From NCBI GenBank assembly GCA_963929535.1, contig CAWVIZ010000014.1, forward strand, positions 124,001 to 188,000: a stretch of 64,000 nucleotides of DNA, in the 5' to 3' direction. The notes under the pieces were generated by a model that saw only the letters and a program-made list of their open reading frames with translations, did not search any database and was not told the origin of the DNA. This DNA comes from Pullilachnospira sp963929535. GTDB taxonomy: Bacteria > Bacillota > Clostridia > Lachnospirales > Lachnospiraceae. Positions 50,482 through 59,008 of the stretch are shown here, piece by piece. A program made the position numbers and the translations under genes. Positions within the stretch are counted from its first letter, which is position 1, and every line of letters starts with the position of its first letter.

Positions 50482-53400
50482 ATGCTGGAAAAACTGAAGA
50501 AGAAAACGTACGATTCCTATCTGAAGTATTATCAGGAGCCCATAGATGAGAGCCTGATCCTTCTGGAAGCGGGACAGGGAAAAAATATCAACGGAAATAT
50601 GTTTGCCATCCTGCGGGAGATCTGGGAGAATCCCCGATGGAGAGGGCTGAAAACGGCATTTGTGGTGACCAAAGGAACTCTGGAAGCGGCCAGGGAGCGT
50701 TTCGCGTTTTATCATATGGAGCCGGAGCTTGTGGTGCGGAACTCAGAGCGTTACTGCCGGCTCCTGGCCACCGCCCGTTATCTGCTGACGGACAACTCCT
50801 TCCCCCCGTTTTTTCTGAAACGGGAGGGACAGATCTATTTGAATACCTGGCATGGCACGCCGTTGAAGACGCTGGGGAAAAGTGATATTGCCAATGCTAC
50901 CTCCATGGCCAATCTGCAGAAAAATTATCTGATGAGTGATTACGCTCTTTTCCCCAATGAATTTACCAGAGATGTGTTTATGAAGGACTATATGCTGGAA
51001 AATCTTTACAGAGGTCAGGTAGTGCTGTGCGATTATCCCAGAAACAGTATTTTTCTCAATACGGAGTACGCCGTTTCCCTGCGGAAAACTCTGGGGCTGG
51101 AGGAAAAACAGCTGATCGCCTATATGCCCACCTGGAGAGGGGCCAACCGGAAGGCGGAGATCAGCAGACAGAAGCAGATCCTGGAAGAATATTTTTCCTG
51201 TATAGACCAATTGCTGGAGGATGATCAGATATTTTATGTCAATCTGCATTTCCTGGTGGGGAATACGATGGATTTTCAGGAGTATGCCCACATCCGTCCG
51301 TTTCCACCGGAGTATGAGACGTATGATTTTCTGTCCGTGTGCGATATGCTGGTGACAGATTATTCCAGCGTTTTTTTTGACTTTGCAGTGACTGGAAGAA
51401 AGATCATTCTGTTTCCCTATGACCTGGAAGAATACATGGAAAACCGGGGAACGTATTTTCCCATCCAAAAGCTTCCGTTTCCCATTGTCTATGATGGAGA
51501 GGCGCTGGCAGCGGAGATCGGCCGCAGGGACCAGATTCCCGACCGTAAGGAATTCCTGGATACATACTGCGCCTACCGGGATCCCCGCGTACCGGAAAGG
51601 ATCCTGGAGCTTCTGACAGAGGGCAGGAGCGGGGCGGTGAAGCTGGAGAAGGGGCCCCACAATGGAAAGGAGCTGCTGCTGTTCTATGGCGGAAAGCTGG
51701 CTGATCCGCATTTGAACCGTTACATACTGGAGGAGCTGGAGCGTCTGGCGGCGGACGGAGAGAAAAATGTGGTGCTGGCCTTTACCGGAAATTTTTCACC
51801 CAGGATCGTGGAGCTTCTGCAGCAGCTTCCGGAAGGAGTCAATTTCCTGAACCTGGTGTCTGAGTATAATTTCCCCCGGAGAGACAGGCTGCAGGCGGCG
51901 CTGGCGCTGCGCGTCAGGCAATTCCAGAGGAGGGCGGACAGGCGGCTGCTGCCGGATTATGAGAGGGAAGGGAGGAGACTGTTTTCGGGGATCAGGCCTG
52001 ATAAAACAGTGAATTTTTCCGGCCTTCCCAATTATATGTATAAGATCCTGGCCACTCTGCCGGGAGAGAAGGAAGCACATATCCACAGCGGAAGTATCCG
52101 GGGCCTGGCGGGAAGTTCCAGGTCCAGCCGGCTGATGAACGATCTGCTGCCGGGACTGTATCAACGGGTGGAGGATCACCGGCAGGAAGACATGAGCCGG
52201 TTCTGGGAAGAGGAGAAACGGGGAAGCTACTACAACGGCTGCTGCCGGATCGATAATCTGAGCGTGCGGTTTGGGAACAAAGAGGACAGACTGTGCCTGC
52301 GGGCAGTGGCATCCATCAAAACCACACTGCCTTTTTCTCATACAGAACTGAAGTTCCAGATCGGAGAGAAACTATACGATGTCCGGATGAAAAAGGGGCT
52401 GAGGATTGGCCGGCGCCGCCGGATCGCATCCTACAGGCTGGAAGTACCCTGTGAGGATCTGGCGGGCATGCAGGCGTCCAATAAGGTGTTTGCAGTGTAC
52501 CGGGATGAGCTGGACCGGGGACTGCATATCAGTATCGGTTACCTCAGCAGAAGAAGAGATAAGCGGAAATGGAGGAAAGGTCCCATCCGGTACATGCCGG
52601 AGAGCAATACCTCCGCCTATTTCCGGCAGTCTGTAAAAAACAGACTGTATCTGAGTGTGCGGACGGCCAATCCCACAGACTCCCGAAAGGAACAGTTCAA
52701 GCTGTTTCTGGCTTACTATGCTGCCAGACTGTTTCCGGGGAAAGAACGGGTGCTCCTGTTTGAAAAGAACGGCAGCCGTTATGAGGAGAGCGCTTCCGTG
52801 CTGTATGAGAAGCTGGTGGATGCCGGATACCGGAATGTGGCGTTCCTTCTGGACAGGAATTACCCCTATTACAGCCAGATTCCGGAAAAATACAGGAAAT
52901 ATCTGGTGGATAAGTGCAGTTTTCGGCATTACCTGTACTTTTTCCGGGGAAAAACCTTCATCGGGACGGAGACGCTGGTACATGCCATAGACCTTCGGGT
53001 GGACAACAAGTATGCCAGGGAAAAGCTGGCGGCGAAAAATATCAATTACGTGTTCCTTCAGCATGGAGTGATGTATATGGTTTCCCTGGATTCCGAATCC
53101 AGGACCTTCTTCAAGCCCAGGCGCATGAAGGGAAAATTCCGGGTGGTGGTATCCTCCCAGGAGGAAGCCCGCCATTTTGTGGAACTGGGAAAATACAATC
53201 CGGAAACCCTCTACGTCTGCGGTCTGCCCAAATTTGACCGGAGCAGCCGGGAACCGGAAGCGGACCGGATCGTGATCATGCCCACCTGGAGGCCCTGGGA
53301 GTATAACGAGGCCCGGTTTGATTTTACACAGACCAGATATTATCAGATGCTGGAGCGGATGTTCTCGGCTGTCCCCGGGAAGCTTCGGGACAGGGTGGTG

Positions 53401-53835
53401 ATCCTTCCCCATCCGTTGTTTTATGAGGCGGCGAAAAATGAGGAGTTTGCTCTGAAACAGTATATGGACTGTGATTCCAAGTATGATACGATCCTGCGCC
53501 GGACCCGTATTCTGGTGACGGATTATTCCTCGATTGCCTATGACGCCTTTTACAGAGGAGCCAATGTGATTTTCTACTGGGAGGAAAAGGACGAGTGTAT
53601 GGAACATTATGGTCCCTCCACCAAGCTGATGCTGAATGAGGAAAATGTATACGGGGATATCTGCTACAACGGGGAAGAGCTTTCCCGGGCGCTGCTGGAA
53701 AATGACAGAGAAGGGCAGAAGGAGAGTTATATGGAAAACTACCGGAAGCTGGTGGAATTTCATGACGGAAGAAACACAGAGCGTTTGCTGGAGATGCTCC
53801 AGGAGGATGGGCTGCTTAAAAAGGAGAGAGCCTGA
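50482..53835 (+). CDS. Giant double-domain CDP-glycerol glycerophosphotransferase-family protein
   Basis: 1117 residues, more than twice the family norm. The first glycerophosphotransferase domain (about 80-370) has NTWHGTPLKTLGKSD, CDYPRNSIF, YMPTWRGANR and LVTDYSSVFFDFAV. A middle region (about 385-720) holds a glycosyltransferase-like fragment and a beta-rich part (NLSVRFGNKEDR, HISIGYLSRR). A second domain (about 740-1110) has FLQHGVMYMVSL, GLPKFDRSS, IMPTWRPWEYN and LVTDYSSIAYDAF. In the second domain the HGTPLK motif is changed to HGVMYM, so it may differ in activity. It starts four bases after the previous gene. Confidence 0.88.
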   Translation: MLEKLKKKTYDSYLKYYQEPIDESLILLEAGQGKNINGNMFAILREIWENPRWRGLKTAFVVTKGTLEAARERFAFYHMEPELVVRNSERYCRLLATARYLLTDNSFPPFFLKREGQIYLNTWHGTPLKTLGKSDIANATSMANLQKNYLMSDYALFPNEFTRDVFMKDYMLENLYRGQVVLCDYPRNSIFLNTEYAVSLRKTLGLEEKQLIAYMPTWRGANRKAEISRQKQILEEYFSCIDQLLEDDQIFYVNLHFLVGNTMDFQEYAHIRPFPPEYETYDFLSVCDMLVTDYSSVFFDFAVTGRKIILFPYDLEEYMENRGTYFPIQKLPFPIVYDGEALAAEIGRRDQIPDRKEFLDTYCAYRDPRVPERILELLTEGRSGAVKLEKGPHNGKELLLFYGGKLADPHLNRYILEELERLAADGEKNVVLAFTGNFSPRIVELLQQLPEGVNFLNLVSEYNFPRRDRLQAALALRVRQFQRRADRRLLPDYEREGRRLFSGIRPDKTVNFSGLPNYMYKILATLPGEKEAHIHSGSIRGLAGSSRSSRLMNDLLPGLYQRVEDHRQEDMSRFWEEEKRGSYYNGCCRIDNLSVRFGNKEDRLCLRAVASIKTTLPFSHTELKFQIGEKLYDVRMKKGLRIGRRRRIASYRLEVPCEDLAGMQASNKVFAVYRDELDRGLHISIGYLSRRRDKRKWRKGPIRYMPESNTSAYFRQSVKNRLYLSVRTANPTDSRKEQFKLFLAYYAARLFPGKERVLLFEKNGSRYEESASVLYEKLVDAGYRNVAFLLDRNYPYYSQIPEKYRKYLVDKCSFRHYLYFFRGKTFIGTETLVHAIDLRVDNKYAREKLAAKNINYVFLQHGVMYMVSLDSESRTFFKPRRMKGKFRVVVSSQEEARHFVELGKYNPETLYVCGLPKFDRSSREPEADRIVIMPTWRPWEYNEARFDFTQTRYYQMLERMFSAVPGKLRDRVVILPHPLFYEAAKNEEFALKQYMDCDSKYDTILRRTRILVTDYSSIAYDAFYRGANVIFYWEEKDECMEHYGPSTKLMLNEENVYGDICYNGEELSRALLENDREGQKESYMENYRKLVEFHDGRNTERLLEMLQEDGLLKKERA

Positions 53836-55109
53836 TGAATATGTGGAAGTGGCTGGGAAGGCTTTGCAGCCTGACGCCTGGTACGAAACGGTGGAGCCTG
53901 AAGCTGTTTCACTGCTGGAAACGTTTCCAGTATCAGAACCGTTTTGGAAAGCGGGGGCTGACGCAGCCCCGGACAGTGATTTTTGAAGCATATATGGGAA
54001 AACGGTATGCCTGCAGCCCCCGGGCGTTGTATGAAGCCATGCTGGCCGACCCCGCCTATGACTCCTGGGAGAAGATCTGGGCTTTTCGCAGTCCGGAGGA
54101 TTACCGGTTTCTGGAGAAGGAGCCTCATACCCGGGTGGTGGCTTACAGGAAAAAGGAGTATTACCAGGCATTTGCCAGGGCAAAATACTGGATCACCAAT
54201 TCCAGGCTGCCCAGGGAGCTGCTGCCCCGGAAAGATCAGGAGTATATTCAGTGCTGGCATGGAACGCCTCTGAAAAAGCTGGGATATGATCTGGAACAGT
54301 ACGCGGAGAAAAACAGCTCCCTTATGGAGGTCCGGGAAAATTACAGTGCGGAGGCCGGGCGCGTGACCAGAATGCCGTCTCCTTCGCCTTTCTATACAGA
54401 AAAGATGATTTCTGCTTTTGGGTTGGAACGGCTGGGGAAGGAGAAGATTTTTCTGGAGGCCGGATATCCCAGAAACGACCGGCTTTTTACTGCGGATCCC
54501 CGGGAAGTGGAAGGGATCCGGGAGAAGCTGGGGATTCCCCCAGGGAAAAAGGTGATCCTGTATGCGCCTACATGGAGGGAGAACCAGCATCTTCCGGGGG
54601 AGGGGTATACCTATCAGCCCCAGGCGGACTTTTCCAATTGGAAGAGGCGGCTGGGAGAGGAGTGGGTGGTGCTGTTCAGGACCCACTATTTTATCAGCAG
54701 CCGTATGGATTTTTCCGGAATGGATGGATTCCTCAGGGATGTGTCGGCGGTGGACGAGATCAATGAGCTGTACCTGGCCGCTGACGTGCTGATCACGGAT
54801 TATTCCAGCGTGTTCTTCGATTTCGCCAATCTGAACCGCCCGATTCTTTTCTATATGTACGACTATCGTCAGTACCGGGAGGAAATGAGGGATTTTTATT
54901 TCGATACGGAGGAGCTTCCGGGACCGGTCTATGCCAGAGAGGAGGATTTGCTGGAAGGACTGGAAGATATTTCCCGGATCAGAAATGAGTACCGGGACAG
55001 ATACCGGCAGTTCAATCAGAAGTTTAATCCTCACCGGCAGCCCTGCAGCAAGATTTATCTGAAAGAATGGATGGATCCGGCGGGGAAGATGCGTACGGGA
55101 TGCCGCTGA
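53835..55109 (+). CDS. CDP-glycerol glycerophosphotransferase-family protein
   Basis: 424 residues, opening MNMWKWLGRLCSLTPGTKRW. It contains FEAYMGKRYACSPRALYEAM, IQCWHGTPLKKLGYDL, AGYPRNDR, LYAPTWRENQH and LITDYSSVFFDFANL. It is a paralogue of the 49107 protein. Its ATG overlaps the preceding stop (TGATG), giving translational coupling. It is the last gene of the polymer cluster; a strong terminator follows 66 bases on. Confidence 0.92.
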   Translation: MNMWKWLGRLCSLTPGTKRWSLKLFHCWKRFQYQNRFGKRGLTQPRTVIFEAYMGKRYACSPRALYEAMLADPAYDSWEKIWAFRSPEDYRFLEKEPHTRVVAYRKKEYYQAFARAKYWITNSRLPRELLPRKDQEYIQCWHGTPLKKLGYDLEQYAEKNSSLMEVRENYSAEAGRVTRMPSPSPFYTEKMISAFGLERLGKEKIFLEAGYPRNDRLFTADPREVEGIREKLGIPPGKKVILYAPTWRENQHLPGEGYTYQPQADFSNWKRRLGEEWVVLFRTHYFISSRMDFSGMDGFLRDVSAVDEINELYLAADVLITDYSSVFFDFANLNRPILFYMYDYRQYREEMRDFYFDTEELPGPVYAREEDLLEGLEDISRIRNEYRDRYRQFNQKFNPHRQPCSKIYLKEWMDPAGKMRTGCR

Positions 55110-55175
55110 ATGCATACCGCAGATACACATAAGCATGGGTACATGGCTTCCTGATTGCGGAAAGGAAAGGGCAGC

Positions 55176-55214
55176 AAAAAGCGTGCTTTCTCTTAAGAGA
55201 GGGCACGCTTTTTT
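55176..55214 (+). terminator. Terminator of the surface-polymer operon
   Basis: AAAAAGCGTGC pairs with GCACGCTTTTT (55203-55213), with an inner CTCTTAAGAG fold. The A-run and T-run make it usable from both sides. Confidence 0.9.
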
Positions 55215-55301
55215 GAAAGCAGGCAAAGCCTGCAGGATTTCCTGCCGCGGTTCGCAGTCCAACGGTAACTGCGCCTGGCGATAATTTCTGTTTTTCATGG
55301 A

Positions 55302-55398
55302 CTATGCAGCGGGATCCCGGGAGCTGCGGGCGTCAGGCGGCGTTTTTTGCCGCCTGCGCGCATGCAGTTGTGACAGCGGAGCCGGAAGGCCAAATGGC
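55302..55398 (-). repeat. Degenerate copy of the miniature element
   Basis: In inverted orientation: GCAGCGGGATCCCG, GCTGCGGGCGTCAGGC, a GCGGC/GCCGC hairpin with a T-run loop, GCGCATGCAGTTGTGACAG, and GCCGGAAGGC. These follow the order of the 143-bp element, but the ends are lost and many positions differ. No flanking duplication is visible, so this is an old relic. Confidence 0.65.
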
Positions 55399-55401
55399 TG
55401 C

Positions 55402-57300
55402 CTATTTTTCCGGGCCGGACGGATGCGGGCCGTCCGAAGGATCCTCTGCTGTCTGTTTCGTGGAAGGACGGTCTTTTTCCTCAGATGTCCGGGTTTCCCG
55501 GTTCAGCTCGTCCAAAAGGAAATAGAGGTCTTCATCCCGCATGGAACCCTGGGGCGGATGCTTCTCCAGATCATCCAGATCCTCCAGGATCCGGAAGAAA
55601 TCCCGGTTTTTCCTGCGGATCCGGCGGAGTTCCCTGGTGCGGACCCGGCGGCGTTTCATCCGTTCAGAGCGGATCAGCCAGATCAGGAGCAGCAGCACCA
55701 GCAGGCAGAGTATGCCTAAAACCATATAGGAAAGCTCTGTTCTGGAATAGATCAGCGTAACCGTGTGGTCCTGGCGGACATCCTCCAGAATGTAATTGTC
55801 ATCCTCTCCAAAGGGAACCGGTTTTCCATCCACGAGACACCGGGTCAGGGTACAGAATTGATCCGGAACTGCCTGGGTGGTATAGGATTCACCCCGGTAG
55901 ACAGTGGCTTTTTCCTGGCGGACTGTGCCGTTTTGAGCAGTTACCTGAATGGTATAACTGGGTATCTTACGGAAATGAACCTCCAGAGTGTGGTCCTCTG
56001 TAAGAGAATCAAAGGTGTAAGAGGTTTCATCTCCGGAAATCTTTACCGCTTTCCCGTCCACCACCAGGGAATCCAGTTCGTAATGCTCCCTGGGAGCAAA
56101 CTGTACAGTGAGTGGATCTTTTTCAAAACCGCTGGGATTTTCATCTACAGTTCCGTTCCTGGCGGAAGTGGTCACCGTGAAGCGGGGAATCTCCTGGTAG
56201 ACTGCATGGATCGTGTGATCTTCTGTCACCTGGGAAAAGGTGTATTCCGTGGGGTACTGGCTGGCGCTCACTTCTTTGCCGTCCACCAGAAGTTTTTGCA
56301 GCCGGTAATTTTCCCCGGAACTGTAGGAAACAGTGAAAGAACCGCCATCGGCCACCTCAGGGTCGGAGGCTGTGATGGTGCCGTTTTCCGCGCTGGTGGT
56401 CACACTGTGAACCAACGGCAGATGAGTTTCATACAGTTTCATTACCGTACTGCCCTTTACTGCCGCCGCCATGAGAAAATGGCCGGGCTCCAGCTGGCAG
56501 ATGCCCTCCGGTTCCACACTGAAGGCAGAATCCGGAAGGGTGAGATAATAACTTCCCACCCGGGACTGCTGAGAGATGGAATATACGTCCACCACATTCA
56601 TAAATCCGTCCCGCTGCATGTAAGGAAGACTGATAATGGAATCTCCCGTTACGCAGAAATCCTGAAAGGAACTTCTGCTGGAGGAAAGCCCCAGGTTCAT
56701 CGTCTTGGTAATCTGAAAATTACTGTCTGTAAATACGAAGGAATAGTCTGCCGGGCGATTGGCCATCAGAACGTACTGATCGGTTTCCGGAACGTAATCA
56801 ATGCCGAAGTAATTCCAGCGGCCGTCCCCAACCTGTACCTTACGCTTGAACCGCAGAGTGTCCGCGTCCACAATGAAGACTGCGCCCCGGTTTTCTTTGT
56901 TGTTTGTGAAAAGGCCGGCGATGGCGATTTCCCTGGTGTTGGGGTTATAGGTCATGCCGTTTCCGTGCTCATAATCCATCTCCGTGACATGAAAGGCATA
57001 GCTGTATTGCTTGACGGGATTGCCGTCGGCATCCGTGGTATTGCGGTAGAGAGCCACCAAGGTATCGGGGTCTGTGTCGTTTCTGGAAGCGTTGATCAGA
57101 CAGACAATGTACTGATCAGTAACGCACATGGACTGGAGCCAGCCCTTTTCGTCAATGATGGAAGTCTGGGCTACCGTGTTCCACTGGGCATTCTCCAGGG
57201 CAGAGGTCTGGACTGCCGCCTGGATTCCCAGGGGATACGCGATCTGCAAAATGAAAAACAGAAAGAGGAAGAACATGATAAATCTGCGTATCTGCTTCAT
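55402..57300 (-). CDS. Secreted, membrane-anchored protein with bacterial (InlB-B/Flg_new-type) repeats
   Basis: 632 residues. The signal peptide is MKQIRRFIMFFLFLFFILQI. Residues ~35-330 look like a beta-propeller or arylesterase-like sensor domain (repeated segments such as YIVCLINAS, REIAIAGLFTN and QYVLMANRPADYS). Three ~75-residue repeats follow, each with the pattern TTSAENGTITAS...LLVDGKEVS...FSQVTEDHTI. A C-terminal membrane helix (MVLGILCLLVLLLLIWLI) precedes a basic tail of about 70 residues. The ATG at 57300 has AGGAG just upstream. The binding target is unknown; its location on the outer face next to wall-polymer genes suggests envelope adhesion or sensing. Confidence 0.8.
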   Translation of the reverse strand: MKQIRRFIMFFLFLFFILQIAYPLGIQAAVQTSALENAQWNTVAQTSIIDEKGWLQSMCVTDQYIVCLINASRNDTDPDTLVALYRNTTDADGNPVKQYSYAFHVTEMDYEHGNGMTYNPNTREIAIAGLFTNNKENRGAVFIVDADTLRFKRKVQVGDGRWNYFGIDYVPETDQYVLMANRPADYSFVFTDSNFQITKTMNLGLSSSRSSFQDFCVTGDSIISLPYMQRDGFMNVVDVYSISQQSRVGSYYLTLPDSAFSVEPEGICQLEPGHFLMAAAVKGSTVMKLYETHLPLVHSVTTSAENGTITASDPEVADGGSFTVSYSSGENYRLQKLLVDGKEVSASQYPTEYTFSQVTEDHTIHAVYQEIPRFTVTTSARNGTVDENPSGFEKDPLTVQFAPREHYELDSLVVDGKAVKISGDETSYTFDSLTEDHTLEVHFRKIPSYTIQVTAQNGTVRQEKATVYRGESYTTQAVPDQFCTLTRCLVDGKPVPFGEDDNYILEDVRQDHTVTLIYSRTELSYMVLGILCLLVLLLLIWLIRSERMKRRRVRTRELRRIRRKNRDFFRILEDLDDLEKHPPQGSMRDEDLYFLLDELNRETRTSEEKDRPSTKQTAEDPSDGPHPSGPEK

Positions 57301-57318
57301 ATTTCTCCTTTTTCTCAT

Positions 57319-57348
57319 ATGACAGTGAAGCCGTAAGGCTTGTTATAC
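57319..57348. repeat. Possible relic of the 32-bp hairpin
   Basis: GACAGTGAAGCCGTAAGGCTTGTTATAC resembles the 32-bp hairpin with several losses (AGCC-GTAA-GGCT core). It lies immediately upstream of the leftward gene and shows no direct repeats. Confidence 0.4.
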
Positions 57349-57409
57349 ACTGGCAGTTGCAAATTTCCAACCAAGTATAGCATGTTTTTTCCACCGAGAC
57401 AATAAAGTT

Positions 57410-57438
57410 TTGAGATATGAAGCCAAGTATGGTATAAT
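57410..57438 (+). promoter_or_regulatory. Promoter of the D,D-carboxypeptidase gene
   Basis: TTGAGA (57410-57415), 17-base spacer, consensus TATAAT (57433-57438), 72 bases before the start codon. Confidence 0.75.
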
Positions 57439-57510
57439 GGCGAAGAAAGCGGAGCCTGCTTAGGATGAGCGGCGAATGGAATGAAGGATACAAAAAGGAG
57501 ACGGAATCTG

Positions 57511-58803
57511 ATGAAAGACATAAAAAAGCTTTTGGCTGCAGTAATTTGCGGCATTCTGCTGCTGACATTGGGCAGCCATCCGGTTTTGGCAGCTTCAGTG
57601 AATAACGGGGCGGTCTATCCGGTAACCACCAATGAGATTTCCGGATGGCCCCAGGGGCCGGATCTGTACTCGGAGACGGCGGTGCTGATGGAGGCGGAGA
57701 CCGGAACAATTTTATATAATAAGGGAATGGATGAGCTTCGTTACCCGGCCAGTACAACCAAGATCATGACTGCCCTGATCGCGCTGGAGAACAGTTCCCT
57801 GGACGAACAGGTGACCTTTACGGAAACATGTCTGGCAGATCAGACACCGGACAGCACCCACATGGGAATGAAGGTGGGAGAGGTGCTGACCATGGAACAG
57901 TGTCTGATGATCATGATGATAAAATCGGCCAATGATGTGGCCACCCAGATCGCGGAGCATGTGGGCGGCAGTGTGGACGCCTTTGTGGAGATGATGAATC
58001 AGAAAGCCCAGGAGCTGGGCTGCGCCAATACCCATTTTGCCAATGCCAGCGGGATGCCCAATGAGGAGCATTATACCACGGCCCACGATATGGCGCTGAT
58101 CTTCCAGGAGGCGATCAAAAATCAGGACTTCCGGAAGATCATAGGAACCACATCTTACACGGTAGAACCCACGAATATGACGGCGGAAAGCAGAACGCTG
58201 AATACATCCCATGCGCTGCTGGCCCCGGAAGCGCCGGAGCATTATGAGGGATGCTTTGGAGGAAAAACGGGAACGACCCAGATCGCGGAGCACACCCTGG
58301 TGACCGGAGTGGAGCGGAACGGCATGACACTGATCACGGTGGTGATGCGGGCTGCCGCCGGAGAGGTATGTCAGGACAGTATCCAGCTGTTTGATTACGG
58401 ATACAATAATTTCCAGAAAGTGGAGGTCCCCGGCGGAAGCGTGATCATTCCCAATGGTACCGATACAGAAAGTCTGACCACGGTGGAGACGGCAGCCGAT
58501 GGGGAGACAGAGCAGGATTATTATTATAATGAAGATTACTATGTGGGAAGCGGGATAAAGGCGGAAACCACGCCCCAGACCCTGGAGATTACCCAGGATA
58601 CAGAGGAGGATCCCAAGGAGCAGCAGGAAAATGACGGCCTGGATGACGGGGAGGCAGAAGGGCAGGAGGGACAGGAATCCGCTGCGGGCGAAAGCCTCTA
58701 CCGGAATGCCATGGTGGTATTGGCTGTACTGATCGGAGCAGCGCTGCTGGTGACGATCATATCGGCGGTGAAAAAGAAGGGGAAAAAGAAAAAAAGGAAA
58801 TAA
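57511..58803 (+). CDS. D-alanyl-D-alanine carboxypeptidase (PBP5/DacF-like)
   Basis: 430 residues. The signal peptide is MKDIKKLLAAVICGILLLTL. The peptidase S11 catalytic motifs are S81-x-x-K (PASTTKIM), SAND (SxN) and GKTGTT (KTG). It removes the terminal D-Ala from peptidoglycan pentapeptides. An acidic linker (EEDPKEQQENDGLDD) leads to a C-terminal membrane helix (AMVVLAVLIGAALLVTIIS) and a Lys-rich tail, replacing the usual amphipathic anchor. AAGGAGA precedes the ATG at 57511. Confidence 0.93.
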   Translation: MKDIKKLLAAVICGILLLTLGSHPVLAASVNNGAVYPVTTNEISGWPQGPDLYSETAVLMEAETGTILYNKGMDELRYPASTTKIMTALIALENSSLDEQVTFTETCLADQTPDSTHMGMKVGEVLTMEQCLMIMMIKSANDVATQIAEHVGGSVDAFVEMMNQKAQELGCANTHFANASGMPNEEHYTTAHDMALIFQEAIKNQDFRKIIGTTSYTVEPTNMTAESRTLNTSHALLAPEAPEHYEGCFGGKTGTTQIAEHTLVTGVERNGMTLITVVMRAAAGEVCQDSIQLFDYGYNNFQKVEVPGGSVIIPNGTDTESLTTVETAADGETEQDYYYNEDYYVGSGIKAETTPQTLEITQDTEEDPKEQQENDGLDDGEAEGQEGQESAAGESLYRNAMVVLAVLIGAALLVTIISAVKKKGKKKKRK

Positions 58804-58804
58804 A

Positions 58805-58850
58805 AAAATCCCAATAGCAGGAAACTTGACGGTTCCGCTATTGGGATTTT
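58805..58850. terminator. Bidirectional terminator
   Basis: AAAATCCCAATAGC (58805-58818) pairs perfectly with GCTATTGGGATTTT (58837-58850). The right arm's GGATTTT is part of the site duplicated by the adjacent element insertion. Confidence 0.9.
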
Positions 58851-58851
58851 C

Positions 58852-58994
58852 GTAACAGTTCAGCCTTCCGGCTTCACTGTTACAAATGCATGCACACAGG
58901 CTGCGATTTCCGCAGCCTGGCGCCCGCAAATCTCGGGATCACGCTGCGAATGCAGCGTGACACCTCGCGGGATATTGGAAGGCTGAACTGTAAC
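58852..58994 (+). mobile_element. 143-bp miniature element, copy 3 (subfamily I)
   Basis: Same ends and hairpins as at 13782, with loop sequence differing (GCTGCGATTTCCGCAGC). Exact flanking direct repeats GGATTTTC are at 58844-58851 and 58995-59002. It is inserted directly at the tail of the terminator between two convergent genes. Confidence 0.9.
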
Positions 58995-59008
58995 GGATTT
59001 TCTGTATT

